A stretch of DNA of 64,000 nt, from positions 5,704,001 through 5,768,000 of the forward strand of contig NC_017093.1 in assembly GCF_000284295.1 (NCBI RefSeq), given 5' to 3'. This document shows positions 33,142-42,055 of the stretch, piece after piece (position 1 is the first letter of the stretch; each line of letters opens with the position of its first letter). This DNA is from Actinoplanes missouriensis 431. Lineage in GTDB: Bacteria > Actinomycetota > Actinomycetes > Mycobacteriales > Micromonosporaceae. The notes under the pieces are model-generated. The model had not been told where the DNA came from and did not search any database. It saw only the letters and a program-made list of their open reading frames with translations. A program made the translations under genes and the position numbers.

Positions 33142-34449
33142 TCAGCTGTTTCGAAGCAGTCGGTCCAGCACACGCACGCCGAACTTTAGCCCCTCGGTGG
33201 GAACCCGCTCGTCGATGCCGTGGAACAGTGCACTGAAGTTGAGGTCGGGTGGCAGCCGCAACGGCGCGAAGCCGAAGCAGCGGATCCCGAGGGTGGCGAA
33301 GGCCTTGGCGTCGGTGCCACCGGACATCAGGTAGGGCACGGTACGCGCACCCGGGTCCTCGGCGCGCAGTGCGGCACCCATCGCGTCGACCAGGTCACCG
33401 TCGAAGCTGGTCTCGACGGCCGACTGCTGGTGCACGTGCTCGATCTCGATGTCCGGCCCGATGATCTCCCGCAGCTCGGCGAGGAACGAGTCGGCCTGCC
33501 CGGGCAGGGTCCGGCAGTCGATGGTGGCGGACGCCTTGCCGGGGATCACGTTGTCCTTGTAGCCGGCTTCCAGGCGGGTCGGGTTCGCGGTGTTGCGGAT
33601 GGTCGCGCCGATCAGGTTGGCGATCGGGCCGAGTTTCGCGATGGCCAGCTCCGGCTCGTCCGGGTCCAGGTCGATGTGCAGCGCCTCGCTGACCTGCTCC
33701 AGGAACTGCCGCACGGTCGGCGTGACGACCGTCGGGAACCGGTGCCTGCCGACCGCGGCGACCGCCTCGGCGAGCGCGGTGACCGCGTTGTCGTCGTGGA
33801 TGAACGAGCCGTGGCCGGGCCGACCGTGCGCGTGCAGGCGCAGCCAGTCAAGGCCTTTCTCGGCGGTCTGCACGAGGTAGAGGCGCAGGTCGTCGTTGAC
33901 GGTGTACGAGTACCCGCCGACCTCGCCGATCGCCTCGGTCACGCCCTCGAACGCGTCGGCGTGGTTACGCACCAGCCACTGCGAGCCGTACTCCATGCCG
34001 GCCTCTTCGTCGGCCGTGTAGCAGAGCACGATGTCGCGGGGCGGGACGTACCCGGTCCGCTTCCACTCGCGGACCACCGCGAGCGCCATCGCGTCGAAGT
34101 CCTTCATGTCGACCGCGCCGCGGCCCCAGAGGTACCCGTCCTTCTCCTCGCCGGCGAACGGCGGGACCGACCACTCGCTGGCGTCGGCCGGCACCACGTC
34201 GAGGTGGCCGTGCACGAGCAGCGCGCCGCGGGAGCTGTCGGCGCCGGGGATCCGGGCGATCAGGTTGGCCCGGTTCGGCGCGGACTCCAGCAGCCGGATC
34301 TCGACGCCGACCTCGTCCAGGCGCTCGGCGACGTACTCGGCGGCGACGCGTTCGCCGACGGTCGTCCGCGGGTCCCCGGTGTTGGTGGTGTCGATACGCA
34401 GCAGGTCACGGCAGAGGCCGACGACCTCGTCCACGGCGGTGGTGTCCAT
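33142..34449 (-). CDS. M20/M28-type dipeptidase family metallohydrolase
   Basis: 435 residues from ATG 34449 (GAAGGGCGG upstream). M20 zinc ligands are visible: His in HGHLDVVP, Asp in WGRGAVDMKDF, the Glu-Glu pair in TADEEAGMEYG, a later Asp/Glu and a His near the C-terminus in ALFHGIDE. A dimerisation lid (about 180-300) contains GRPGHGS. It probably cleaves dipeptides or N-acyl amino acids in the cytosol. Upstream of the acidic hypothetical gene. Confidence 0.92.
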   Translation of the reverse strand: MDTTAVDEVVGLCRDLLRIDTTNTGDPRTTVGERVAAEYVAERLDEVGVEIRLLESAPNRANLIARIPGADSSRGALLVHGHLDVVPADASEWSVPPFAGEEKDGYLWGRGAVDMKDFDAMALAVVREWKRTGYVPPRDIVLCYTADEEAGMEYGSQWLVRNHADAFEGVTEAIGEVGGYSYTVNDDLRLYLVQTAEKGLDWLRLHAHGRPGHGSFIHDDNAVTALAEAVAAVGRHRFPTVVTPTVRQFLEQVSEALHIDLDPDEPELAIAKLGPIANLIGATIRNTANPTRLEAGYKDNVIPGKASATIDCRTLPGQADSFLAELREIIGPDIEIEHVHQQSAVETSFDGDLVDAMGAALRAEDPGARTVPYLMSGGTDAKAFATLGIRCFGFAPLRLPPDLNFSALFHGIDERVPTEGLKFGVRVLDRLLRNS

Positions 34450-34504
34450 CCGCCCTTCATACCAGCAAGGTGTAACAACCAGCCCGACGGGGAACTTGGC
34501 GGCC

Positions 34505-35062
34505 GTGTCTGAAGTGAATCTTCCCCCGCTGCCGCCGACCGGCGGTGAGACTCCCGGGCGCAGCATCGTCGATCTCGTCAACAGGCAGCACCGGGAGCTG
34601 CTCGCCCTCCTCGAACTCGACAGGTCCGACGACAAGGTCAAGTCGGTGATCGTCGCCGCCACCTCGCGCCACCTCTGCGCCGAGGAGCAGTACCTCTACC
34701 CCGCCATCCGCGCGGCGGTACCCGGCGGCGAGGAACTGGCCGACCGCGAGCTCGCCGAGGATCAGGCCCTCCTGCGCCTGCTCGGCGAGGAGGACCTGGA
34801 CTCCGCCGCCGAGGCGATCCGCCGGCACGTCGCGGCCGACGCCGAGGAGCTGCTGCCGATGCTGGAGCAGATGGTGCCGCCGGAGGATCTGATCCGGCTC
34901 GGCAACCGGATGGAGACCGCCGCGGAGGCCGCGCCGACCCGTCCGCACCCGGCCACCCCGTCGACGCCACCGTGGAACAAGGTCGTCGACCCGCTCGTCG
35001 GCGTGGTCGACAAAGTCCGCGATGTCGTCACGGCGCGTACGACATATACGCGCGATCTGTAA
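34505..35062 (+). CDS. Hemerythrin/HHE-like helical protein
   Basis: 185 residues from GTG 34505. A four-helix HHE-type domain with His in VNRQHREL, TSRHLCAEEQYLYP and IRRHVAADAEELLP plus Glu residues suitable for a diiron site. A Pro-rich linker and a short helical tail follow. Relatives respond to oxygen, NO or iron. The start lies 55 bp from the divergent M20 gene. An alternative GTG is 9 bp downstream. Confidence 0.8.
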   Translation: MSEVNLPPLPPTGGETPGRSIVDLVNRQHRELLALLELDRSDDKVKSVIVAATSRHLCAEEQYLYPAIRAAVPGGEELADRELAEDQALLRLLGEEDLDSAAEAIRRHVAADAEELLPMLEQMVPPEDLIRLGNRMETAAEAAPTRPHPATPSTPPWNKVVDPLVGVVDKVRDVVTARTTYTRDL

Positions 35063-35178
35063 CGAGCGGCCGATACGTACAGTTTGTCATGTTCGTTAAT
35101 ATGTTTGTCACGTGTTGCCGATCTTTCCCCCGCTCACAGGGCTAGCGTTAAATCGTGTCTTGGTCCTAACGTCACGCT

Positions 35179-36171
35179 ATGAACCTGGAGCTGCGGCATC
35201 TGAAGGTGGTCTGCGCCATCGCGGAGACCGGCAGCGTCACCAAGGCCGCGTCGCAACTGGGCCTCGCCCAGCCGGCGCTCACCGCGCAACTGCAGCGCAT
35301 CGAGCGGACCCTCGGCGGGCCGCTCTTCGACCGGGACCGTCGCGGCGCGCGCCCGACCGCGCTGGGCGAGTTGGTGCTCTCCCGCGCCCGGGTGCTGCTG
35401 CCCGCGATGAAAGGCCTGCAGGACGAGGCCGCACGCCTGGCAGCAGGCGGCGACGACATGCTGATGACCCGGTACCGTATCGGCGCGATCGGCGGCCCGG
35501 TCGTCGCCCACCTGCTGCACCGCCTCTCGGCGACCCAGCCGGAGGCCCAGATCTCCACCCACGCGTCGTACTACGTGGACGAGCTGGCCACCATGGTCCT
35601 CGCCGGCAAGCTGGACTACGCCCAGGTCGGCGTCTGCGGCGACGCCCTGCCGTCGGCGGAGTACGGCCTGGTCTGGCACACCATCGCGGTCGACGCGGTC
35701 TGCGCCCTGCTGCGCGAGGACCACCCCCAGGCGGCCGCGACCGAGGTGGACCTGGCCGACCTCTCCGAGGAGCAGTGGGTGGCCGGCGCCGGCGACGGCT
35801 GCTTCGCCGACTGCTTCGCCGCGGCCTGCGCCCGGGCCGGCTTCGCGCCCAGGAAGGTCCTGGAGACCGACCCCCGCGCCTGCGTCGACATGGTCGAACT
35901 GGGCCTCTCGGTCGGCCTCTGCCAGCCCACGTTCCGCCCACCGGTCGGCCTCACCTCACGCCCGCTCAAGGGCGCGCCCCTGCGCTGGCGCATCGCGGTC
36001 GGCTGGCACCCCGACTCCCCCGCGGCCCGCAGCGCGCCCAAGCTCATGCAGATGGCCAACGAGGCGTACCAGGACGTCATCGCCCGCAACGAGAACTACG
36101 TCAAGTGGGTCGCCGACCACCCCGACCTCAACGGCATCGGAGCGGTCCCACCCCAATTGGCAGCAGCATGA
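35179..36171 (+). CDS. LysR-family transcriptional regulator
   Basis: 330 residues. The winged helix-turn-helix is at 4-63 (LRHLKVVCAIAETGSVTKAA, SQLGLAQPALTAQLQRIE), followed by a LysR substrate-binding domain (about 95-300) rich in Cys (several between 150 and 255). The effector is unknown. It stands alone, with no divergently adjacent metabolic gene; downstream lies the clpC-like gene on the opposite strand. Confidence 0.9.
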   Translation: MNLELRHLKVVCAIAETGSVTKAASQLGLAQPALTAQLQRIERTLGGPLFDRDRRGARPTALGELVLSRARVLLPAMKGLQDEAARLAAGGDDMLMTRYRIGAIGGPVVAHLLHRLSATQPEAQISTHASYYVDELATMVLAGKLDYAQVGVCGDALPSAEYGLVWHTIAVDAVCALLREDHPQAAATEVDLADLSEEQWVAGAGDGCFADCFAAACARAGFAPRKVLETDPRACVDMVELGLSVGLCQPTFRPPVGLTSRPLKGAPLRWRIAVGWHPDSPAARSAPKLMQMANEAYQDVIARNENYVKWVADHPDLNGIGAVPPQLAAA

Positions 36172-36335
36172 TCGGGTACGCGGCCCGCCGCCCCCGCACC
36201 CAGCCCCGTCCCGCCCCTTCCCCTGACTGACGCACCCTCCGCCGGCGCATCCCGCCGCCGGCCCCGGCGTCCCCGCACGGCCCCTTCGGCCGTTCCGCCG
36301 TTCAGAGGTCGCGCCGGGTTCCACGATCGCCAAAA

Positions 36336-36363
36336 GGGCGCCGGAGCTTCCGCTCCGGCGCCC
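36336..36363. terminator. Bidirectional terminator between LysR and clpC-like genes
   Basis: 12-bp perfect stem (GGGCGCCGGAGC) with loop TTCC; a TTTT run follows on the minus strand, 17 bases after the Clp stop. Confidence 0.85.
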
Positions 36364-36379
36364 GTTGTGCTGCTCAGGA

Positions 36380-38983
36380 TCAGCGAGCCGCCACCGAGGA
36401 CTGCACCTCGAAGGTCAGCTTGTCGTCGGCGACGTCGACGTGGACCTTGCGGCCCGGCGCCAGGTCGGCGGCGAGGAGCATCTTCGACAGACGGTTGTCG
36501 AGCTCCCGCTGGATGGTCCGGCGCAGCGGCCGCGCGCCGAACTCCGGCTGGAAACCACGGTCGGCGAGCCAGTCCACGGCCGCGTCGGTGATCTCCATCT
36601 CGACGTCCTGCGCGTGCAGGCGGCGCCGCGTCTCCTCCAGCAGCATCGACGTGATCTTGTGGAGCTGATCCGTCTCCAGCTGGCGGAAGATGATGATCTC
36701 GTCGATCCGGTTGATGAACTCCGGCCGCAGCGACTCCTTGAGCCGGCGGTCGAGGCGGTCACGCAGCTCGTCGTCGGCCGACCGGCCACCCGCCGCCGCG
36801 CCGAAGCCGACACTGCGGGTCGAGCCGGTGATCAGATCCGAACCCAGGTTCGACGTCATGATCAGGACGGTGTTCTTGAAGCTGACCGTCCGGCCCTGGC
36901 TGTCGGTGAGACGGCCGTCGTCGAGCACCTGGAGCAGGATGTTGAAGACGTCCGGGTGGGCCTTCTCGATCTCGTCGAGCAGCACCACGCTGTACGGACG
37001 CCGCCGCACCGCCTCGGTCAGCTGTCCCGCCTCGTCGTAGCCGACGTAGCCGGGAGGGGCGCCGACCAGCCGCGACACGGTGTGCCGCTCCTGGAACTCG
37101 CTCATGTCCAGCCGGATCATCCGGTCCGGCTCGCCGAACAGCGCCTCGGCGAGCGACCGTGCCAGCTCGGTCTTGCCGACACCGGTCGGGCCGAGGAAGA
37201 GGAAGCTGCCGACCGGCCGATCCTCGTCACCCAATCCGGCCCGCGAGCGGCGGACCGCCTCGGCGACCGCCTCGACCGCGTCCTCCTGGCCGATGACGTG
37301 CTCGTGCAGGTGCTGCTCCAGCCGGAGCAGGCGGTCCCGCTCGGCCTCGGTCAGCTGCGCGACGGGCACGCCGGTGGAGCGCGACACCACCTCGGCGATG
37401 TCGTCCTGGGTCACCTGCGGGATGCCGTCCGCGCCGACGCCGGCGCTGGCGATCTGCTCCTTGAGCTGGTTGATCTCGTCGCGCAGTTCGGACGCCTTCT
37501 CGTACTTCTCGGCAGCGACCGCCTGGTCCCGGTCCCGGGACAGCTCCTCGAGGCGGCGCTCCCGCTCGCGCAGGCCGGCGTCCGGCGTCTTCACGCGCAG
37601 GCGGACCCGCGCGCCGGCCTGGTCGATCAGGTCGATCGCCTTGTCCGGCAGGAACCGGTCGGTGATGTAGCGGTCGGACAGCACCGCCGCCGCGTCGAGC
37701 GCCTCGTCGGTGATCCGTACCTGGTGGTGGGCCTCGTAGTTGTCCCGCAGCCCGCGCAGGATCGCCACGGTGTCCTCGACCGACGGCTCGCCGACCAGGA
37801 CCGGCTGGAACCGGCGCGCCAGGGCGGCGTCCTTCTCGATGTTCTTGCGGTACTCGTCGAGGGTGGTCGCGCCGATCACGCGCAGCTTGCCGCGGGCGAG
37901 CGCCGGCTTGAGCATGTTGCTCGCGTCCATGCCGCCACCCTCCCCGCCGCCACCACCGGCGCCGACCAGGGTGTGGATCTCGTCGAGGAAGACGATCAGA
38001 CCGTCACCGGACGACTGGATCTCCTCGATCACCTTGCGCAGGCGCTCCTCGAAGTCGCCCCGGTAACGCGTACCCGCGACCAGGCCGGCCAGGTCGAGCT
38101 GGATGACCCGCTTGTCCTGCAGGGTGAGCGGGACGTCGCCGTCCACGATCCGCTGGGCCAGGCCCTCGACGATCGCGGTCTTGCCGACGCCGGCCTCACC
38201 GATCAGGACCGGGTTGTTCTTGGTACGGCGGGAGAGGATCTCCACGGCCTGCTCGATCTCGTCGGCGCGCCCGACCACCGGGTCGATCTCGCCACGGCGG
38301 GCGGACTCGGTGAGGTCCACGCCGAACTGCTCCAGCGTCGGGGTGTTCGGGTTGCTCGGGTGCGGCTGGTGAGAGCCGCCGCCGGTGCCCGAGGCGGCCT
38401 CCGGGTGCGGCATGTTGCGCGGGTCGAGCCGGCCGGCGAGCAGCCGTCCCGCCGCGGAGTCGGTGTTCAGGCCGAGCGCCATCAGGATGTGCTCCGGCCC
38501 GATGTAGGAGGCGCCGACGGCCCGGGAGATCTGCAGGCTGTCCAGCAGCGCGCGCTTGGCGGCCGGGGTCAGCGCGACCTGCTCGGGGAGTTCACGGGCG
38601 GCCGCGCCCATGTCGGCGAGACGGTTCGCGGCGGCGGTGCGCGCGACCTCGTTGTCGGCCTGCGCGTCGAGTTCGGCGAGGAGCGCGACCGGGTCGGTGC
38701 CGGCGCGGCGCACGGTCTGCTTCATCGGCTCCTGCTGGAGCACGGCCCAGAGCAGGTGATCGGTGTCCAGGTCGGCCAGCGCGTTGCCCCCGCCGGAAAG
38801 CTCGGCGGCCCGCCGGGCGGCGTCCGCGAGAACCTGCCGGGCGTCGTTGCTCATGTATCGCGCGATGTCGAAACGCTGCGACGGCCGCTGCGGGCCGGCG
38901 GCGCCTCCGGTGGCGCCGAAGAAGCGTGCGAACAGGTCGTCCCAACTACCGGACCCAGCTGGTCCGAACGGTCCGATGCTCAT
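36380..38983 (-). CDS. ClpC-type AAA+ unfoldase (Clp ATPase subunit)
   Basis: 867 residues. A Gly/Phe-rich N-terminus (1-35) precedes a Clp-N domain (about 40-190), AAA module 1 (Walker A GEAGVGKT at 262), a short middle domain with a UVR-like AEKYEKASELRDE (491-503) and AAA module 2 (GPTGVGKT at 598). A VGF loop in TRSVGFGAA suggests docking to ClpP. The short middle domain argues for ClpC over ClpB, but an extended N-terminus sets it apart from the housekeeping ClpC1. ATG 38983. Probably unfolds substrates for ClpP or acts as a stress chaperone. Confidence 0.9.
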   Translation of the reverse strand: MSIGPFGPAGSGSWDDLFARFFGATGGAAGPQRPSQRFDIARYMSNDARQVLADAARRAAELSGGGNALADLDTDHLLWAVLQQEPMKQTVRRAGTDPVALLAELDAQADNEVARTAAANRLADMGAAARELPEQVALTPAAKRALLDSLQISRAVGASYIGPEHILMALGLNTDSAAGRLLAGRLDPRNMPHPEAASGTGGGSHQPHPSNPNTPTLEQFGVDLTESARRGEIDPVVGRADEIEQAVEILSRRTKNNPVLIGEAGVGKTAIVEGLAQRIVDGDVPLTLQDKRVIQLDLAGLVAGTRYRGDFEERLRKVIEEIQSSGDGLIVFLDEIHTLVGAGGGGGEGGGMDASNMLKPALARGKLRVIGATTLDEYRKNIEKDAALARRFQPVLVGEPSVEDTVAILRGLRDNYEAHHQVRITDEALDAAAVLSDRYITDRFLPDKAIDLIDQAGARVRLRVKTPDAGLRERERRLEELSRDRDQAVAAEKYEKASELRDEINQLKEQIASAGVGADGIPQVTQDDIAEVVSRSTGVPVAQLTEAERDRLLRLEQHLHEHVIGQEDAVEAVAEAVRRSRAGLGDEDRPVGSFLFLGPTGVGKTELARSLAEALFGEPDRMIRLDMSEFQERHTVSRLVGAPPGYVGYDEAGQLTEAVRRRPYSVVLLDEIEKAHPDVFNILLQVLDDGRLTDSQGRTVSFKNTVLIMTSNLGSDLITGSTRSVGFGAAAGGRSADDELRDRLDRRLKESLRPEFINRIDEIIIFRQLETDQLHKITSMLLEETRRRLHAQDVEMEITDAAVDWLADRGFQPEFGARPLRRTIQRELDNRLSKMLLAADLAPGRKVHVDVADDKLTFEVQSSVAAR

Positions 38984-39136
38984 CAGGGTCTCTTCTCTCT
39001 GGTACCTCACTCAGGCGGATGTCGGCCTACCCGGCCCATCCAGGCAACAAACGGACGTTGCCGGGGATCACAGCGCTTCCGCCGCCCTCCTGATTCCCGA
39101 TTCGGCGAAAAAGTTGACTGGAGTACGCTCAACTTC

Positions 39137-39601
39137 ATGAGTTCACCGGAGCCCGCACCCTCCTCGGCAGGGTCTCTGACACCAGCGTTCCAGGAGCCGG
39201 GCGAGCGCGAGCCCATATCCCACGAGATCGGAGTCCCGCTGGTCGTCGTCGACGGGGCGAACGTGGTGGGCTCCGTCCCGGACGGCTGGTGGCGCGACCG
39301 GGCGGGCGCGGCGATCCGGCTCCGCGACAGCCTGGCCACCGTGCCGGCGACCGGCCTGGCCGGCCTGCCGGGCCCGGTGGAGGTGGCGCTCGTCGTCGAG
39401 GGCCGCGCGCGGGACATCCCGGCGGGTTCCGGCGCCGTCCGGGTCGTCCGCGCCCCCGGCTCCGGCGACGACACGATCGTCGAGCTGGCCGCCGCGGCGC
39501 CCGGCAGGAGAGTCGTCGTGGTCACCGCCGACCGCGGCCTGCGCCAGCGGGTGACAGCCGTCGGTGCCGAGGTGCGCGGTCCGTCCGCAGTCCCCCGCTG
39601 A
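39137..39601 (+). CDS. NYN/PIN-like protein
   Basis: 154 residues. VVVDGANVVGS near residue 36, the conserved DGWWRDRAGAA, DDTIVELA and VTADRGLRQRV give the acidic residues of a PIN/NYN-like nuclease fold, similar to YacP. It is probably an RNA-processing nuclease, but some homologues are annotated otherwise, and activity is not shown. Divergent from the clpC-like gene (153 bp between starts). Confidence 0.78.
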   Translation: MSSPEPAPSSAGSLTPAFQEPGEREPISHEIGVPLVVVDGANVVGSVPDGWWRDRAGAAIRLRDSLATVPATGLAGLPGPVEVALVVEGRARDIPAGSGAVRVVRAPGSGDDTIVELAAAAPGRRVVVVTADRGLRQRVTAVGAEVRGPSAVPR

Positions 39602-39679
39602 CCGGCCCGCGCCCCGCCCTCCCGGCGCACGCAGGCGTCACCCGCCGCGCAGCACGAGAGTCCGGCCCGCAGGGGACGA

Positions 39680-39815
39680 GGGCACACCGGAGCCCGCCCC
39701 GGCAAAGACGAAGTCACACCAAAGCCCACGCCAGCCGGGATGAAGTCACACCGAAACCCGCGCCGGCCCGGACGAAGTCACACCGAAACCCGCGCCGGCC
39801 CGGATGAAGTCACAC
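39680..39815. repeat. 32-bp tandem repeat, about four copies
   Basis: AAGTCACACC recurs at 39711, 39743, 39775 and 39807, spacing exactly 32. The unit includes GACGAAGTCACACCGAAACC. A degenerate copy precedes the array. Confidence 0.93.
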
Positions 39816-40286
39816 AATGGCTCTCCGTGTGCCGGCGTCCTCGCTCTAGCGGTGCTAAGGACACACACAGCCGTTGCGTGTGCCCTGCCCCTGCCCCTGC
39901 CCACGCCGGCACCGGCACCGGCACCGGCACCGGCGATCTTGGAACGCTGCACGCTGCCCAGCTCACGCGCCTGATCCGGATGCATGCCGTGCGTCGCACC
40001 TCGCGGCCGCAAGGCCGTCGCGCAACCGCCAGGCCGTCGCGCGACCGTTAGCGGCGTCTCGCGGTCCCCAGGCTCACAGATCTTGGAAACGCCGGTCCCG
40101 GCTGGCGCCCAGTGCGGACAATCCGGACGGCAGGCAGCACTGGTGACCAGCCGAGCGAGACGAGCTGGCTAACAGTGCTGCCGGGAGCGCGCTCGGACAG
40201 CTCTGAGAGCCAGCTGGACCAGCTGGCTCTCAGTGTCGGCCCGGCGGCTTCGATCATGCGAACGGGCGTTGTGGCCCAAACCCGCG

Positions 40287-40470
40287 ATCACCGTGAGCCC
40301 TCGTCCGGCGGATCAGGACGCACCGTGGGCCCTCGTCCAGCCCGGATCAGGGCACACCGTGGGCCCTCGTCCAGCCCGGATCAGGACGCACCGTGGGCCT
40401 GGGGCCGGGTCGGGATGGGGTCACCGTGGGCCTCGGGCCGGGTTGTCATGGGGTCACCGTGGGCCGCTGT
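40287..40470. repeat. 33/34-bp tandem repeat, five copies
   Basis: CACCGTGGGCC recurs at 40321, 40355, 40389, 40422 and 40455 (spacing 34, 34, 33, 33). The first three units also share CTCGTCCAGCCCGGATCAGG. It is unrelated in sequence to the 32-bp array. Confidence 0.92.
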
Positions 40471-40851
40471 CCGGGCCGGCGCAGCCACGAATGGCGGGCC
40501 GGAGCGGAACAGCGGCGGAGCGAGACGGCACAGCACGGCACAGCGACGAAGCCCAGCCGAGCGGCGCGGGGTTTTAGCACTGGAGTGTGGGAAATGTGGG
40601 AAGCCACCCCCGACTCGCCCAGCGTGTGCCACTGGCGAGTGGATCTAGCGGCCCCCGGCGACGCCACCGAACCGGCCATGATCCACAATGGACATGGCGA
40701 TCACCTGGGCGGATCGCTTGTTCGGCGCTGCGTCCACACCGAACCTCGGATACCCCGGGCTCTGCCAAATTGGGGCATCCGAGGACGGCCGGGCGACAAC
40801 CGGGCGGTAGGCTTCAGGGCAAGCAAGAGTTTCGTACAGGAGGCTGCACGG

Positions 40852-41112
40852 GTGGCCAGTGTCGCCGAAGTCAGAGCTGCCGTGGACGCCGCACTTCAGC
40901 AGGTTTCCGAGGGGCAGGCGGCGATCGAGGCGGCGCGGCAGCGGATCGGTGAGGCGCAGCAGAGCCTCGCGGCGGCCCTCGACGGCAGCGCCAGCGACCT
41001 GGTCGGCGCGGCGCACGCCTCGCTCTCACAAGCGGATCAGCAGTTGGAGGAGTGTCTGGGCGCGACGTTCGTGGCAGTCGAGCAGGCACAGACCTACACG
41101 GCGCAGCTCTGA
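40852..41112 (+). CDS. DUF6244-like small helical protein
   Basis: 86 residues from GTG 40852 with AGGAGG nine bases upstream. Two long amphipathic helices (about 3-45 and 50-84) joined by a Gly/Ser turn (DGSASD), like the size and shape of WXG100 proteins, but without the WxG motif. I match it to DUF6244 of Micromonosporaceae. It is first in a tight operon with a 302-aa protein, an FtsK/EccC-like ATPase and a membrane coiled-coil protein. Confidence 0.75.
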   Translation: MASVAEVRAAVDAALQQVSEGQAAIEAARQRIGEAQQSLAAALDGSASDLVGAAHASLSQADQQLEECLGATFVAVEQAQTYTAQL

Positions 41113-41116
41113 CGCG

Positions 41117-42025
41117 ATGTCGCTGCTGCAGGAGCTCGGCGCCCAGCTTCGCGCCACGTCGGACGAGCTACCCACCGGCCTCGTCACGGCCGCGATGGAG
41201 CGGCTGCGCAACGCCACCGAGATCTTGAATTGGGTTCGCGAGCAGTCCGTCGACGACTTGGGCGTACCCATGCTGGGAAATGCCACCGAGCACGCGGAGC
41301 GCGCGGCAGCGGCCGTGCGGGCCGCGCAGGACGCGATCGAGGCCTACCTGGCGGCGATCGGGCTGGCCGGGACGCCCGGGGCCGCGCCCGGTCAGGAGTG
41401 GCGGGCCGCCCTGCGGGAGGACGAGACCCCGCGGGCGGAGGCGCCCGGCCCCGCGGAGAAACCGGAGGCGCTCGGTCCCTGGTGGCAGCAGCGCGTCGCC
41501 CAGCTGACCGGTGAGCCGGCCCCGGAGAAACAGCAGCCGCCGGAGAAGACCGGCACCCCCGAGCTGTTGCGCCGGGTGGCCGCCGGGGTGCGTGCCGGCG
41601 ACCGCGCCCGTCTCGGCCGGGAGCTGCACGCGGTGACCGCCTCGACCGGGCTGGGCCTGTCCGCGGTGACCGCGCCGGTGCTGCACCGCCTCGCCGGCGA
41701 TCTGCTCGGCCACGATCCCCGCCCGGAGGATGTGCCCCGGCTGCGCAGCGCGGCCGAGTCCCGGGTGAAGGCGCTGCTGCCGGGCACCTCCCCGGCGGTG
41801 CTGGAGACGCTGATCAGCCGGATCTGCCGGGCGCCGGTCAAGGAGCCGCCGCCGCAGGCCGGCGAGGCGCAGGACACCAGCACTCACCCCGCGGACAACG
41901 CGGTGACGGCGAGCGTGCTGACCGGGGTGCTGCTCGCGCGCCTCGGCCGGGACGCCGCGTCGCTGAACCCGGACGCGCCGGAGCCGGTGCGCCGGCAACC
42001 CGAGGCGGACGAGGACCGCCGATGA
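41117..42025 (+). CDS. Hypothetical protein of the FtsK-like operon, 302 aa
   Basis: No family recognised. The first 90 residues are helical (LQELGAQLRATSDELPTGLV; HAERAAAAVRAAQDAIEAYL) and resemble the small protein upstream. A Pro/Glu-rich linker (about 95-145) is followed by a second helical domain (145-240). No signal peptide. It starts 4 bases after the preceding stop and ends 30 bases before the ATPase. It could be an adaptor or secreted substrate of the ATPase. Confidence 0.75.
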   Translation: MSLLQELGAQLRATSDELPTGLVTAAMERLRNATEILNWVREQSVDDLGVPMLGNATEHAERAAAAVRAAQDAIEAYLAAIGLAGTPGAAPGQEWRAALREDETPRAEAPGPAEKPEALGPWWQQRVAQLTGEPAPEKQQPPEKTGTPELLRRVAAGVRAGDRARLGRELHAVTASTGLGLSAVTAPVLHRLAGDLLGHDPRPEDVPRLRSAAESRVKALLPGTSPAVLETLISRICRAPVKEPPPQAGEAQDTSTHPADNAVTASVLTGVLLARLGRDAASLNPDAPEPVRRQPEADEDRR

Positions 42026-42055
42026 CCACAGCCCCGCTTCCCCCATGGGCAGGAA

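Larger units (their letters stand above)
39602..40851. other. Gene-free, repeat-rich region of 1.25 kb
   Basis: No reading frame here has a ribosome site plus plausible composition. It holds a 32-bp array (39680-39815), a GGCACC run (39908-39935) and a 33/34-bp array (40287-40470). Other short symmetrical sequences include CCAGCTGG-type motifs near 40165-40230. The last 150 bp must contain the promoter of the FtsK-like operon. Confidence 0.75.

Noticed and set aside
36380..38983. ClpB disaggregase
   Set aside because: The middle domain is short with a UVR-like motif and a VGF loop is present, as in ClpC.
36365..39601. Very long plus-strand open frame antisense to the clpC-like gene
   Set aside because: Its translation is Arg/Gln/His/Val-rich with no family pattern and it mirrors a clear ClpC; long antisense frames are normal at this GC content. 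Only the NYN-like part at its end, from 39137, is real.
39680..40470. Possible CRISPR array
   Set aside because: Units of 32-34 bp are contiguous with no unique spacers and no cas genes nearby.
39602..40851. Several short frames in the repeat block
   Set aside because: All are repeat-derived, Arg/Pro-rich and lack ribosome sites.
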